Below, piece by piece: positions 36,331-47,760 of a stretch of DNA of 64,000 nucleotides (positions are counted from its first letter, which is position 1; every line of letters starts with the position of its first letter). This DNA is from Nageia nagi (Eukaryota > Pinophyta). The notes below the pieces were generated by a model, which saw nothing but the letters and a program-made list of their open reading frames with translations, was not told the DNA's origin and searched no databases. A program made the translations under genes and the position numbers. The DNA is taken from the NCBI GenBank assembly GCA_050084985.1, contig JBITNC010000001.1, positions 46,810,001 through 46,874,000 of the forward strand, read 5' to 3'.

Positions 36331-37423
36331 TTATGTTTAGCTTGTAATGATTCCCATGAACAAACTTCTTACATTATATATCAATATTAGGAGTACTTGT
36401 CTAAAAATGGAGTAATTCCTCCACCTAGCATGGCTGATGACATGAGTCAAAATAAAAATTTGATGAATTTCACCCCAATTGATGTAGTTGTTTTTGCTAT
36501 AGAAATAAGGTCTACAAAGAGACCTCATGTATCAAATATACTAGATAAAAGAGCTAAATATTTAAAAGGTCATGATCTAGTAACCTCCAAGAAGCCTAAT
36601 ATAGCTCTTGATTCTACAAACATGACACTCCCAAAAGAGGTTGCATTTCATAAATTTCCAATTCTATAAGTTAGATAGATGCCTAAAGTTGATGAAGTTG
36701 GTGATCAGATGGTATAGAAGTTAAGGTTCCCCTTGCTCACAAGGCATAAAAGGAGGGATGATACTTAGTACTTTCAATAAAGGTTTGCTAACAAAGAAGG
36801 TATGCCACCAATCATTCATGATTTCAATATTATGGAAGAATTAAAGAGAATCCCTTCAAAGATATCTTTTTATAGCATTAAATGAAGGAATGGATAGGGT
36901 GTTGAATTTGTTTGAGACATCCAAATATCCAAGGATGGGAAAAAATAAACCACCAGCTTTTTATATGACTTTAAAGGTCAAGGGGTATGTGCTACAAAAT
37001 TGTCTAGTTGATTCCAAAGTAGCCACTACCATCATGCCTAAAGCAATATGTGATGTAATGGGGCTACCTCTCACTAGAACATCCATAAGAGTGTTTCAAT
37101 TAGACTCAAACCTAATTAAAACTATTGGAGTTATCAAGGACATAGTTTTAAAGATACATAAGTGTCATTCTATGGTTATCACTCAAGAAATTGTAGTAGT
37201 TGAGATTCCTCCTCTTTTCGAGTTATATATATCCAAAGAATTCATAGCAAAAATAGGGTGTTATTTAGCAATGGATTACACTCATTATTTAATTCCTTAT
37301 GGGGACAAGAGAGTAAGGTTGGATAATGAAAACCTTTTTGATGTTCATGTAGATGTGAAGGAAGAGATCAATGCAATCTTGAGTGAGTTAGAAGAGAGTG
37401 AGCTATTGTTGGAAGAATTGTAA
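36331..37423 (+). pseudogene. Element C protease and upstream linker, decayed
   Basis: The linker 36397-36669 is Lys/Asn-rich without a known domain. The retropepsin spans about 36930-37420. KPPAFYMTLKVKGYVLQNCL precedes the active site VDSKVATTIMPKA, where the catalytic Asp-Ser is kept but Gly is Lys. Then come IKTIGVIKDIVLKIHKC and EIPPLFELYISKEFIAK. The 36890-37423 frame is open for 177 codons. The same architecture, including PPLFGICLCKEF, is in element A. Confidence 0.85.
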
Positions 37424-37499
37424 ACTAAAGACCTTGTGTCTATGAATATGCTTAACACCATTTATGACATGGATTTTGAGAATCATTGTTTGATAGAAC

Positions 37500-38062
37500 T
37501 AGATTCTTTCATCCCAAAGTTCACCAAATAAGAGTTCAAAAGAGGTGAAGTTTGGAAAATGTTCTTTTATGGAACCAAATTTAGAAATGGGTCAAGTACT
37601 AAGATTATCTTGATTGATAAAATGGGAAAAATTCATAAATTATTCTATAGGCTCACATGGATGTGCACCAATAATGCAACTGATTAAGAAGCCCTTTGCC
37701 TTAGCGAGGAGCAAGTAATTTAAATGTAGAGCTATTGTGTGAAAATTAAAGGAGAATTAGAGTTGATTATAAACCAAGTCATAAGCAAGTGTTCTATTAA
37801 ACATCATTATTTAAAGTCTTACAAGAATAGAGTGTGGGATCTATTTAAAAATTTTGAAGCGCTACACATACAATTCATTCCAAGGAGGTTGAACCATGAA
37901 GTTGATGCATTAGCTCAAATGGAAGCCAATTTTGATTCCACCAATGACTGGTTCCAAAAAAAGGGAGTTCAATATATCTTTAGACCTTCTATTCTATATA
38001 ATGATTCCTTTTGGCAAGTCTTTAGAGATGAAGGTCAAATCAATCAATTTTTGCTACAATAG
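37500..38062 (+). pseudogene. Element C extra RNase H located upstream of RT, decayed
   Basis: VWKMFFYGTKFRNGS near 37550-37590 stands for the F-D-G-T-K-S-R-N-G start (first Asp now Tyr). TNNATD-stop-EAL near 37670-37690 corresponds to the TNNAAEYEAL helix. KIKGELELIINQVISKCS at 37741 has Glu where the family has Asp. HHYLKSYKNRVWDLF, then IQFIPRRLNHEVDALAQM, keeps the last Asp. These are hallmarks of the additional RNase H of Tat elements. In the plus order it falls between protease (ends 37423) and RT (starts about 38400), not after the Pol RNase H. Confidence 0.85.
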
Positions 38063-39300
38063 TCTATCATGTGGTAGGAGAAGAAGATGTCAACATCTTT
38101 CAGGAACAAGATATAATCCAATTGAACAACAATATAATTCCTAGAGATCTGATCCCATTCAAAGGGTTGTTCGATAGAAATAACTAGGTAAGAAGAAAGG
38201 GTATAATTATAAATCCCAATAATCATAAGGAGTATGAAATTCTTCTTGAAATTTTTTTAAAAATTAGCATATGTAACAACCTTGATCATATCAAAGAGAT
38301 TATTCAATTGTATAGAGTTTTTACTAATGTAATTGCTTGGTCATATGATGACCTAAAGGTTTTTGATAAATCTATAAGTCAACATATGATAGAATTAATT
38401 GAACACACCAAGCCTATTAGATAGAAGCAAAGGCCAGTAAACCCCAAGATTTAAGTGGTGATGAAATAAGAAGTTTTGAAATTATATAAACCTAGTATCA
38501 TATATCCTATTAAACATTCTACATGGGTGGAAAACTTGGTCCTAGTTAAAAAGCAAATGGATATATTCAATTATGTGTGGATTTTAGAGGTTTAAATAGA
38601 GTCTCATTAAAAGATCATTATCCTCTACCACCTATGGAACAAATATTGAATACTATGGCTAAGGCAAAAAGATTCTCATTACTAGATGGTTTTTTGGGGT
38701 ATAAACAAGTTTGGGTAAAAAATGAAGATCAGTTCAAAATGGCTTTTACAACCAAATGGGGAATGTTTGCTTTCCAAAGAATGTCCTTTAGATTATCAAA
38801 TGTAGGAGCAACCTTTCAAAGAGCTATGGACTATGCTTTTTGGAGAAATGGTAAATAAAATTATGCTAGTATATTTGGATGATATCACTACTTTCTCTCA
38901 TGATAGAAATTCTCATGTGTAGCATCTAGAGTAGGTTTTTATCAAATGCAAAAGGTGTGGAATTTCCTTATATCCAAAAAAGTCTATTTTTGTAGTAGAT
39001 GAGGGAAAGCTTCTTGGACATGTAATTTCAAAAGAAGGTTGGGCTATCGATCTAGATAGGATAGAAGCAATAGACAAACTATCTCTCCCTTCAAACAAAA
39101 AGGCCATACAATCTTTTCTAGGACATATTAACTTTGTAAGAAGATTTGTTCAAGATTTTTCAAAAATTGTTAAGCCTATTACTCTCATGTTAAAGAAAAA
39201 TGTTATTTTCAAATAGAATAAAGAAGGAAAAGAAGCATTTCAAAGAATCAAATTTTCAATAACTAGGGTGCCTATCTTAAGGAACCTATATTTCAGCAAA
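38063..39300 (+). pseudogene. Element C reverse transcriptase, decayed
   Basis: The region begins with a linker holding NNHKEYEILLEIF and VIAWSYDDLKVFDKSI. The palm runs from KHSTWVENLVLVKK (about 38515) and MDFRGLNRVSLKDHYPLPPM (38577) to FTTKWGMFAFQRMSF and ATFQRAMDYAF. The catalytic box VYLDDIT is intact at 38869-38889. After it come ISLYPKKSIFVVDEGKLLGH and INFVRRFVQDFSKI. A frame change is needed near 38850 and several Gln codons are stops. Confidence 0.9.
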
Positions 39301-39760
39301 GAATTATTTTGTATGTGTATGGCTCTAGTTCAAGTATTGTAGCCATCCTAACATAGAAATTTGAAAAGAATGAGGAATATCCTATTGCTTTTTTTAGTCA
39401 AACTATGAATAAGAGAAAAGAGAAGTACACTTTCATAGAAAAATAAGTCCTCACAATACTAAAGTCTTTGGGAAAGTTGAAACATTATATAAGTCAGGGC
39501 AGAATCCTAGTCTTAACTATACATCTAGATGTTAGATCTTATATAGTGCAAGGAGAAATTAGGGAGGGGATACCTGGATGGATTTCTAAAATTTTAAGAT
39601 ATGGTGTGGAAATTAGACCTTCTAAAATCATAAAGGGAAAAGCCCTTTGTGAACAATTAGCCAAAGATGTCATAGAAGCAAAAGATAGTGTATATTTCAT
39701 CGACCAAGTAATTCCAAATGAGGAACTAGGTATGGAGGAAAATGACTAGATGGGCCACTT
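39301..39760 (+). pseudogene. Element C RNase H (Pol) and tether, decayed
   Basis: EEYPIAFFSQTMNKREKKY-like text near 39370-39430 and FIEK-stop-VLTILKSLGKLKHYIS near 39435-39490 mark the gypsy RNase H. The following frame (39468-39749) carries the tether region, with GWISKILRYGVEIRPSKIIK and KALCEQLAKDVIEAKDS. The N-terminal catalytic Asp is not visible, consistent with inactivation. Confidence 0.75.
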
Positions 39761-39769
39761 AAATAAGCA

Positions 39770-41060
39770 TTTCATATCTATAAACTCCCTGCATATCTAA
39801 ACATATCATAGAGGAGAAGATTTAAAATCCATGCCTAAAATTATACAAAATTTGATCAAATGTTATATAGAATAAATCATGATGGAATATTGCTAAGGCG
39901 TATACCTTCATCTAAGATAGCAAAGTTGATCAAAGAGTTTCATTTCAAGGTATCTAAAGGTCATTATTCTAGTTATACAATGGTGGGTAAAATAATTCAA
40001 GTAGGTTATTACTAGCTCACTATGTTTAGAGACACTTTTATAAAGGTTCAATGTTGTGAGAAATGTCAAAGGTTTGTAAGTAGGAAGAGAAAGGTGACTT
40101 TACCATTAGAACTAATTCTAGTGGAAGAAATTTTCTAATAGGGAGGATTAGACTATATTGGAATTATTAATCCAAATTCCTCAATTGGGCATAAATTCAT
40201 CCTCATCACCACTAACTATTTCACCAGATGGGCCAAAGTAGAAGCCATGAAAGAGGTAAATCAAAAAATTATTCAAAAATTCATTAAAATGTTGATTACC
40301 AAGTATGGAATTTCTCAAATGATCATCTCTGATAATAGCTTGGCATTTATAGGAATAGATATCACCAATTTTGATATGAGGTATAGAATCTATTTGAAAA
40401 CTTCTTCAAGTTACTATCATAGGGTAATGGACTCGCTAAATTGACAAATAAGAATTTGTTAAGGATTCTTAAGATGACTATAGAGGATAATCCCCAAACC
40501 TAGTATGAGAAGTTGAATTGGGAATTATGGGTAGATAGAATCACTATAAAGTTAGCTATTAAGGCCAATCCATATGCATTGGTATATGGAAAAAGGGCTT
40601 TGCTACCAAGTCATATAGAGCTTCCTACTTTGACAAAACTTTAAGAGTATGATGAAGAATTTGAACCACTTCAAGTACAGATGAATGAACTATTACATTT
40701 GGAAGAATCCTAAAATAAGGTGTATCTAGATATACAAAAGAGAAATAAAGTTGTAAAGAAATGGTTTGATACCAAAAAGCTTCTTCAAACATCTTTAAAG
40801 AAGGAGATCTTGTCTTAAAATGGGACAAAGATAGAGACAAACCCAAAAAGCATAAGAATTTTGAATCTTTGTGGTCAGGACCATAGATCATAGCCAAATG
40901 CATTGGGAGAAATGCCTTTGAAATAGCCAAATTGAATGGATAGAAGCTACCAATTTTAGTAAATAGGTAGCATTTGAAACATACAAGCCTACATGGGAAG
41001 GAGAATACCTTTAAAAGAGAATTTACTACCTATGTAAATATTGTAAATATGATGTGTTTT
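39770..41060 (+). pseudogene. Element C integrase, decayed
   Basis: The zinc-binding part reads FHFKVSKGHYSSYTMVGKII near 39940 and CCEKCQRFVSRKRKV near 40050-40090. The core has GLDYIGIINPNSSIGHKFIL and TTNYFTRWAKVEAMKEV (40150-40260), with Asn for the first catalytic Asp. MIISDNSLAF near 40320 keeps the second. The C-terminus shows KHKNFESLWSGP near 40850-40885 and LPILVNR near 40950. The third catalytic Glu is not seen (GLAKLTNKNLLR near 40430). Confidence 0.87.
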
Positions 41061-41416
41061 GCATTTAATTTCCAAAGTAGCAATACATTTTGATAAATAA
41101 TAATATTAAAGGCCTAGGGCATTTTTAACACCATTGGAATCAAGGTTCCCAAGAAAAGCCCAAGAATATCAAATCAATTATTAATGCAAATGATGCATTA
41201 ATTATATCACACAACTAAAAAAGCAAATGCAAGGCATTAGAATTTAAGCATAAAAGTATCCAATGTGGTGCATTTTAAAACATTTAAACTCTAGAGCTTT
41301 TGAAGAGTAGCAATTATCTGATTTCCTAGTCTTCAATAGAGCCAAGAAATGCAAAGCATCATTCAAAATTGTTAAGTCAAAGCATAGTATACATGGAATC
41401 ATAGTCTAAAAGGAAT
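41061..41416 (+). other. Spacer between integrase and extra ORF of element C
   Basis: AT-rich with no domain seen. It may carry the start or a splice or internal-initiation signal for the downstream ORF, but nothing specific is visible. Confidence 0.4.
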
Positions 41417-44400
41417 ATGGTGCCAACTCTAGGAAGGGTAGTTAAAAGGGTTGTAGATTCAATGGAGTTGCTATGCGATACTAAAATAACAACTCAAAGC
41501 AAGAATCCAAAAGGCATTGTAGAAACTAAGTGTCCTATTTTTAGATTTAATCATATCACTCATACACCAATAGGGTTGGGGCTCATGTATTTTATTCCCC
41601 ATATATGTTTCTCAATTCTATAATTGATAGAGCTAACAAAAGGGGCATTTGATCCTACAATGAAGGTTGTAAAAAATTTACAGGGGAGGGTAATTCTTAG
41701 CCTAGACCTTGCATCTCTAGCAAGCACTTTTAATCCACCTACCCTATTTTTTCCCCCTATATTGATAAATTGGGATATAAGACCAAGCTCCAACATGAGG
41801 ATGAATATCCTATCTTAGTTAAACAATAATGTGGAAGGTGCTATAAGTTTCCTAGAAGTTCTAAATTCTAAAGTGTTGTTGTCTAGTTTCTCCTCGCATT
41901 TGTAATTATTGTTATCTATGTTATCAATAGTAGTTAGGGAAATATTAGATAAATATATTTCATCAACAAAGCTCATAATAGCCTACCAAATCTCTCATCT
42001 AAATACTCCTACCATTTATGATTAGATTGTTGCTATTTCTAATAAGATTTTAGAATAACTAGAAGAAATTGATCAAGTATCTCACTTTGCATTTATGTTG
42101 TATATTGTTTGGTTGTTAATCCATCAAAATTCAAGATTCTTCAAAAATTTGACCTTAACTAAGCATGAAGAAGATGGGTCCCTCAGGTCTATGGATAAAT
42201 GGACTAAGAAAGTAAGGTCATTAGCTGATTACTATGGCTTTGTGGGAAATTTTTTAATTCTAGCCATGAGTCTATTTTCTCTTGAAATTCCAAGGTTATC
42301 AGAAGCATCGAAATTGTATCTTTGAATGCCTCATGGTGAGATTGGGGATTGGTTCTTTGCTAAAGAGGGAACATTCATTAAACTTTATGGTTTTATTGAT
42401 GCTTCTTTCTTATTTACTATACATATCATTGACTAGATCTTCAGTATGGAGTATGGATTGTAAATAAATTATGTAGATGCAAAATATGGAGTTGCAGCTA
42501 AGTAGAGATTGGTTTATGCTTTACCTCACAAGGTGCATGACTTGGTACTTCAAAGTAGAGGAGGTGGACAACTGAAGGAGAAGCTACTCAAGTTGAAATT
42601 GAAAAGGATCAATCAATATAGGTTATATGATCCTAAAGATGTGTTTGGTAAAAGGTTAAAAAATCAACCCAATCCTCCCAACTTTAAAGTGGAACCTAAA
42701 CTAGAGTTAGATCAATGGAGAAATACATGAGAGAAAGATAAATTTATGCCTATATATTTGATTGCTAAATATTTGCTACCACCATAGATGAGTTTTTATG
42801 AAAATAAGGTAGATTTTAATCCAAGGATAGATTCAATTCCCATTAAATCTTTAGCCATATTGAGAAGGCTTAAGTGGAGTGAGGAGAAAATTGTTGCATT
42901 TAACCAATACTAAATTGAATTAGAGAACAAATTCACTACTCTTAAGTTTGATCTTGATGACATGTTCAAAGATATGTAGAAGATGGAGCACCCTTGAAAT
43001 GACCCTATTGGAGAGTATCTTGAAAGTGATGATGATGAAGAAGAAGAAGATCAACCAAAAGCCCAAAGGATTAGCCAAGAAGAGCAAGTTGGAGAAGAGG
43101 CTAGAGAGGCTACCTCCCAAGCTATACAAGAGACACAAAAAGGGTGAGAAGTCCATATAGAAAAGAGAAAATCTCAAAAGGCCCCCCTTTCATTTAAAAA
43201 GAAGAGGAGAACATCTACTCCAACAAGTACACTTTCTTTCTCTCCTTCTACTTCTCTTTCATATGCCTTCGCTATTCAAGTTGTGTCACCCATTTCTACT
43301 CAAGCCCCCCTTTCTACAGTTGTGACAACCTCTCTAACACCCACCACACAACCAATTTTGATGTTACCCCTACCTTTACAATGGCATAATCCTACTCATT
43401 CCACATTGATTTCCCTTATTATTCCTCTCAGTAATATCATCACTATAACATCATCACCCTCACCATCATCACCTCCACCATTCCCAATAAATCCCATCAA
43501 TAGCAATCACCCAAGTCCTAGCCAAGCAAGTCTTATGACACTAGTAAAATATGTTTTAGCCTCCCTCTCCTAAGATTTAGGTGTTGGTTCTCCATTTATC
43601 ACTATATTTGGGTAGCAAGTGTCTATTGATGGTATTATGCAACAATACCAACAAATGAAGAGCAACTAATAAGAATGGATACAGAGGCAATTGAAGAAAT
43701 CCCTAGCATTGGATAATCCAGTAAGGCTTCAAACTTTTGTAGATTCAAAAAATAAAGTGCTAGAGATGGCTATAACCCACGATCTCTAGGAAGGGTAGAG
43801 CAATTTAACTTCCATGAATACATGGGTGAAAATAGACATGAGAAGCATTCCTGGAGTGACAAGAATGAGCTATTGCAAATTGTTGTAGACTTGAATATAT
43901 CAAAGTTGACCAAGTTGGAAGCCAAGTATAACAAGCTTCAAAAAGCTCATAAAGCAATAAAGAAGTAGCTGGTTACATAATTATCAAGCTAAAAGATATC
44001 AATAATGATGTAGCTATATTGAGAGCAAGTTTAGCTTTGGTTCCTATTGCTGATAGCATGAACCAAAAGGATGCCATTATTACCAAAAAAGATGCAAAAA
44101 TAGCCATAAGGATAGTAGAAGTTGCATTAAAAGATTCAATCATTAATAGTCTAAGTTCTAGTATAGCTCAATTGTAATAGAGCATGAGTGAGTACAAAAT
44201 GGATAGAGATTTCTTGTTAACCATAAAGGCAAAATTTTGAAAACAAAGGTACTAAGAAATCAAGGACCTAATTTGTCTTAAAGATAATGTGTAAATTTGT
44301 TTGTTAGAACTAAAATGGCTTGAAGTAGATGTTAGTAATAGTGAGGGTATCCTCTTTCCTATACTAGAGGAAGCCAAGAGGGAAAATAAGAAACTGAATG

Positions 44401-44880
44401 AAATTTCCAATGAAGGTTTACAAGCTTTAAATATTAGAGATCGAATTGAACTCATGGTGGCAATCAATTACCTAGTGTAGGGAAAATGGGTCTATCAAGA
44501 GATCAAAAATAGTGTTTTAAATCAAGTGCAAGGGATAGAGACTCTAAAGGTAGAGTTGCAAAAGTTATCCACATTGGGAGTCTTAGAATTATGGAAGATT
44601 GATTACTCATCGATCTAAAAATTAGAATTCTTAGAGAATATTTAGAAAAATAGTAAGCAAGTTGATGATGTGGAAGCATTGCTATCTTCTTTTAATGAGG
44701 TAAACTTCTTAAAAATATTTAATTCTTGGGCATAGGTTGGGGTTAGTTTACATTAATTGTTACCAAAACATGGTAAAATGTCTTATAAAGTTTTGAACAT
44801 TGTAGCTTTAGCTCAATTAAGGTTAAAAGACTTCTTTGGAACACATGTGAATTGGGGAAAGGTTCAACAGTTTCTTAATT
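41417..44880 (+). pseudogene. Element C extra ORF between integrase and 3' LTR (unknown function), decayed
   Basis: I do not recognise the family. Coding character is supported by long open stretches in one frame with stops mainly at Gln or Arg codons. The N-terminal part (41417-42330) includes FKNLTLTKHEEDGSLRSMDK and a predicted globular segment. 42330-42500 contains GDWFFAKEGTFIKLYGFIDA. 42530-42720 is basic. A Glu/Asp run (ESDDDEEEEDQPKAQ, about 43020-43060) follows. A Ser/Thr/Pro-rich linker spans 43190-43570. The end (43880-44700) is coiled-coil-like (SKLTKLEAKYNKLQKAHKAI). Tat and Athila elements are known to carry ORFs of obscure role at this position. Element A has an equivalent. Confidence 0.65.
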
Positions 44881-44970
44881 CATAGAATTGAAGCTTGGTC
44901 CCTCTCCCTTTCCAAAGTTTTATGCTAGGTCCCTCTCCTTTCCAAAGTTTTCTTGCAAATGTCACCAAAA
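44881..44970 (+). other. Sequence before the 3' LTR of element C, with small duplication
   Basis: GGTCCCTCTCC(C)TTTCCAAAGTTTT occurs twice in tandem (about 44896 and 44926). No clean polypurine tract abuts the LTR. GGGGAAAGG at about 44855 is the nearest candidate. Confidence 0.55.
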
Positions 44971-46623
44971 TGTATATGCATACATAGCCCAATACCCTAA
45001 TGGTTTCCCAACATGTATTGTCCTTACTTGTCTTAAAGAAGTGTGTTTCAACAAGATTCTAGATAGTTTTGATAAGAGAATGCATTAAGTGTTCCAAGGC
45101 ATAAAAGGGAGTGATGTAAATAGAATAGAGGTTCATCTAAAATTGAACCCCAAGAGTAGTGATGTTAGCAAGTAGTGTTAAAAGTTCCATAGTGGCTAAG
45201 TGTTCTAGGGTATAAAAAGGGACTAATGTTAGTAGAATAGAGGTTCATCTAAAAATAGATTTTGAGAGCAATGATGTAAGCAAATAGTGTTAAAATTTCT
45301 ATGATGGCTAAGTATTTTAGGGTATAAAAAGGGAGTGATGTTAGTAGAATAGAGACTCTTCTAAAATCGAACCCTAGGAGTAGTGATGTTAGCAAGTAGT
45401 GTTAAAAGTTTCACAATGACTAAGTGTTCTAGTGCATAGAATGGAAGTGATGCTAGCAAAGTAGAGGCTAATCTAAAATCAAAAACTAAGATAAATGATG
45501 TTGACAAGTAGTGTTAAAAGTTCTACAATGGCTAAGTCAGTTGATTCTAGAGCATGAAAGAATGTAATGTTAGCAAAGTAAAGCAATGCCTATTTTGGCC
45601 GAAAAAATGGGTTTAAAGAAGGATGACATTATGATTAAGACTAAAATCTCTTGAAGTTATTTTCTTCACCTTACAAAGGTGCAAAAAGGAAGTGACATTA
45701 ATAAAAATAAAAATAAATTTCAAATTTGATGGTCCAGATACCAATGATGTCAAATGTAAGCAAAATTTCACTAATGAACTTTAGAATATCTGCTAAAGAT
45801 CAAGAAGGCTCCAAAACAACCATTGGAAGATGAAGAAACTTTGAAATTACCATAGTAAGTCAAAGAACCTTTTTAAATTGTAATACAAGTTCAAATAGCA
45901 CCCAAGAAGCATGCCCATCATAATTCAGAGGAAGTTATAGTTTTAGACCTTTCAATTTTTAGAAATTAAATGCCATGTGGTAGGGATAGTTAGTTGTTTA
46001 TTAAAAGAAGGCTAGAATCTTTGGGCCATTTTGTAATTGATTTATTTAAATATTTTTGTAACCACTCTAGTCTAGTATAAATTTAGTCAAAGATAGGAAA
46101 AAGGGGTCAAAATCCCTAGTATTGCCCTTGTATTTGTTTTCAAATACCTTTTGTTTTATTAGTTATAGAATGCCATCTTGACCTTTCTTATCCAACACTT
46201 GGTGTTATTATTTTTAATTTAGTTATATTATGGAAAATAATGGATATTTTCTAAATGATAACAATAAGTATTTGGTATAACTATGTCTACTTATATGGAA
46301 GAGTTAAGCTAAAGAATAATTTAGAGAATGAAAGTTTACACTATGGCTGCTACACTAGATTCTTACCAAGGTTTCATTCTATGTTAAAGCCTATGCTGAA
46401 CTAGTGATCTTACCTTTTACTTTACTCTTGCTCCCTATCTCTTTTATTTTATTTCTCACACTCTACCCTCTTTCATTTCTTTCCTATTATTTGCTCTTTT
46501 CATCTACACCTAATGGATAAGGAACTAGCCTACTCTGGAGATCAGGTTATTGTGTTAGCCTGTTCATGATATACTTTGGTTGAATTGCCCAAGAGTGCAT
46601 ATATTACTCAATTTCCTTCAACA
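44971..46623 (+). repeat. Element C 3' LTR
   Basis: It pairs with the split 5' LTR over its full length. It starts TGTATATGCATAC and ends CTTCAACA. Internal 112-bp units have TAGTG starts at 45173, 45285, 45397 and 45509 and TATA-like words at 45211 and 45323. A further TATA-like site is near 46073. ATCAC (46624-46628) follows as TSD. Confidence 0.93.
45085..45545 (+). repeat. 112-bp tandem array in element C 3' LTR
   Basis: About four and a half units, each with a TATAAAAAGGGA-like word and AGTAGTGATGTTAGCAAGTA. The spacing is exactly 112 bases, the same as in the 5' LTR, so the array predates insertion of this copy. Confidence 0.92.
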
Positions 46624-46628
46624 ATCAC

Positions 46629-47760
46629 CTAGTTACTTGATAATGTTTGAGATGAATCTTGTTAACTAGTATAGGTAGTTCCTAGGACTTGAAAATATCC
46701 TTCATTTTAAATGTATTATTATGCATGGATTTTGTGATAATGTATGGCCCACTTCATAAGGACTCAAACTTTTGATGTCTCTTAGGATTTACACATTATT
46801 CATCCCATTTCAAGATTATATATCCAAGTTTAAACTTCACTCAAGAATACTTCTTTTTATCGAACCATTTCTTAATAATCTCATGTTTGTGCTAGAAAGC
46901 TTCATATGCTCTATTTTTGTCTTCTTCTAGCTTGATCAATTGATTCATTCTAATCTATAAAGGCTCAAAAAAAGAATCTCCAAACTCTTATAGAACTATT
47001 AGAGTAGGCAACTCAAGATAAATAGTTAGTATTGGTCTCTTATCATAAACCAATGCATAGGGAAATATTTTGATAGCTAACTTTCTATGCTACTATCTAG
47101 TATTCCCTTCAATAGTTCTTTTAATGATTTAGGTTAAATTTTTATTTGTTGATTTAGCTAGCATGTTCCCTTATAGGTAATAATTTGAAGAGAATAACTA
47201 GTAGATTTCATACTCTATATCAAACTTTTATAGTTTAGCCCTAGTAAATGCTAAATCATTATCTAACACAATGGATTGTGGGATGCCAAAATGAGTGATT
47301 AATCTTTGTATCATTTTTATTACTTGTTCTTCATCTACACTTTTACATGGCATAGCTTCAGACCATCTTATAAAGTAATCTATTATAGCTAGAATGAACT
47401 TATAACCCACTAAATAATTTGGATTTATAAAACCAATAAAGTATAAACCCCACTATTGGAAAGGTTCTTCAATGATCACATGTTTCAAAGGCATGGTATC
47501 TTATTTTCTTTTTCCCACATACCTACTACATTTTTCACATTCTCAAGTTATCTTGAAAGAATCTTGGAATATAGTAGGCCAATAATAGCCCTCTTGTAAA
47601 ATCTTTTTTGTTATAGTTGGACCACTATAATTTCCTCCAGAGAATCCATGGTGAAACTCATACAAGATTCTCTAAGCTTCATCTTGAGACACACATTTTA
47701 ATAGAGTATGGTCAAAGTTCTTCCTATATACATGATCATCAATCATCATGAATGTTAATG
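46629..47760 (-). pseudogene. Element A integrase, decayed
   Basis: Reading minus, the zinc-binding part is at about 47690-47510 (RILYEFHHGF, then CEKCSRYVGKRK). The core is at 47410-47228 (YKFILAIIDYFIRWSEAMP with the first Asp, and QSIVLDNDLAFT with the second). Downstream are TIEGN, FPYALVYDKR near 47060 and KRHQKFESL-stop-SGPYIIT near 46790-46740. The third catalytic Glu region reads NMLAKSTNKNLT. The C-terminal end is cut close to the insertion of element C. Confidence 0.88.

Larger units (their letters stand above)
21318..46623 (+). mobile_element. Element C: Tat-like Ty3/gypsy retrotransposon nested in A
   Basis: The LTRs are 21318-21491 continued at 33548-35042 (5', split by E) and 44971-46623 (3'), about 1669 and 1653 bp. 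They start TGTATATGCATACATAGCCC. TSDs are ATCAT (21313-21317) and ATCAC (46624-46628). The plus-strand order is LTR, PBS, Gag, protease, extra RNase H, RT, RNase H, integrase, extra ORF, LTR. Own length is about 13.2 kb. Coding regions carry many stops and some frameshifts. It inserted in opposite orientation between integrase and the extra ORF of element A. Confidence 0.92.

Noticed and set aside
43283-43573. Ser/Thr/Pro-rich frame as an independent secreted protein
   Set aside because: It is continuous in frame with the extra ORF of element C on both sides and has no signal peptide of its own.
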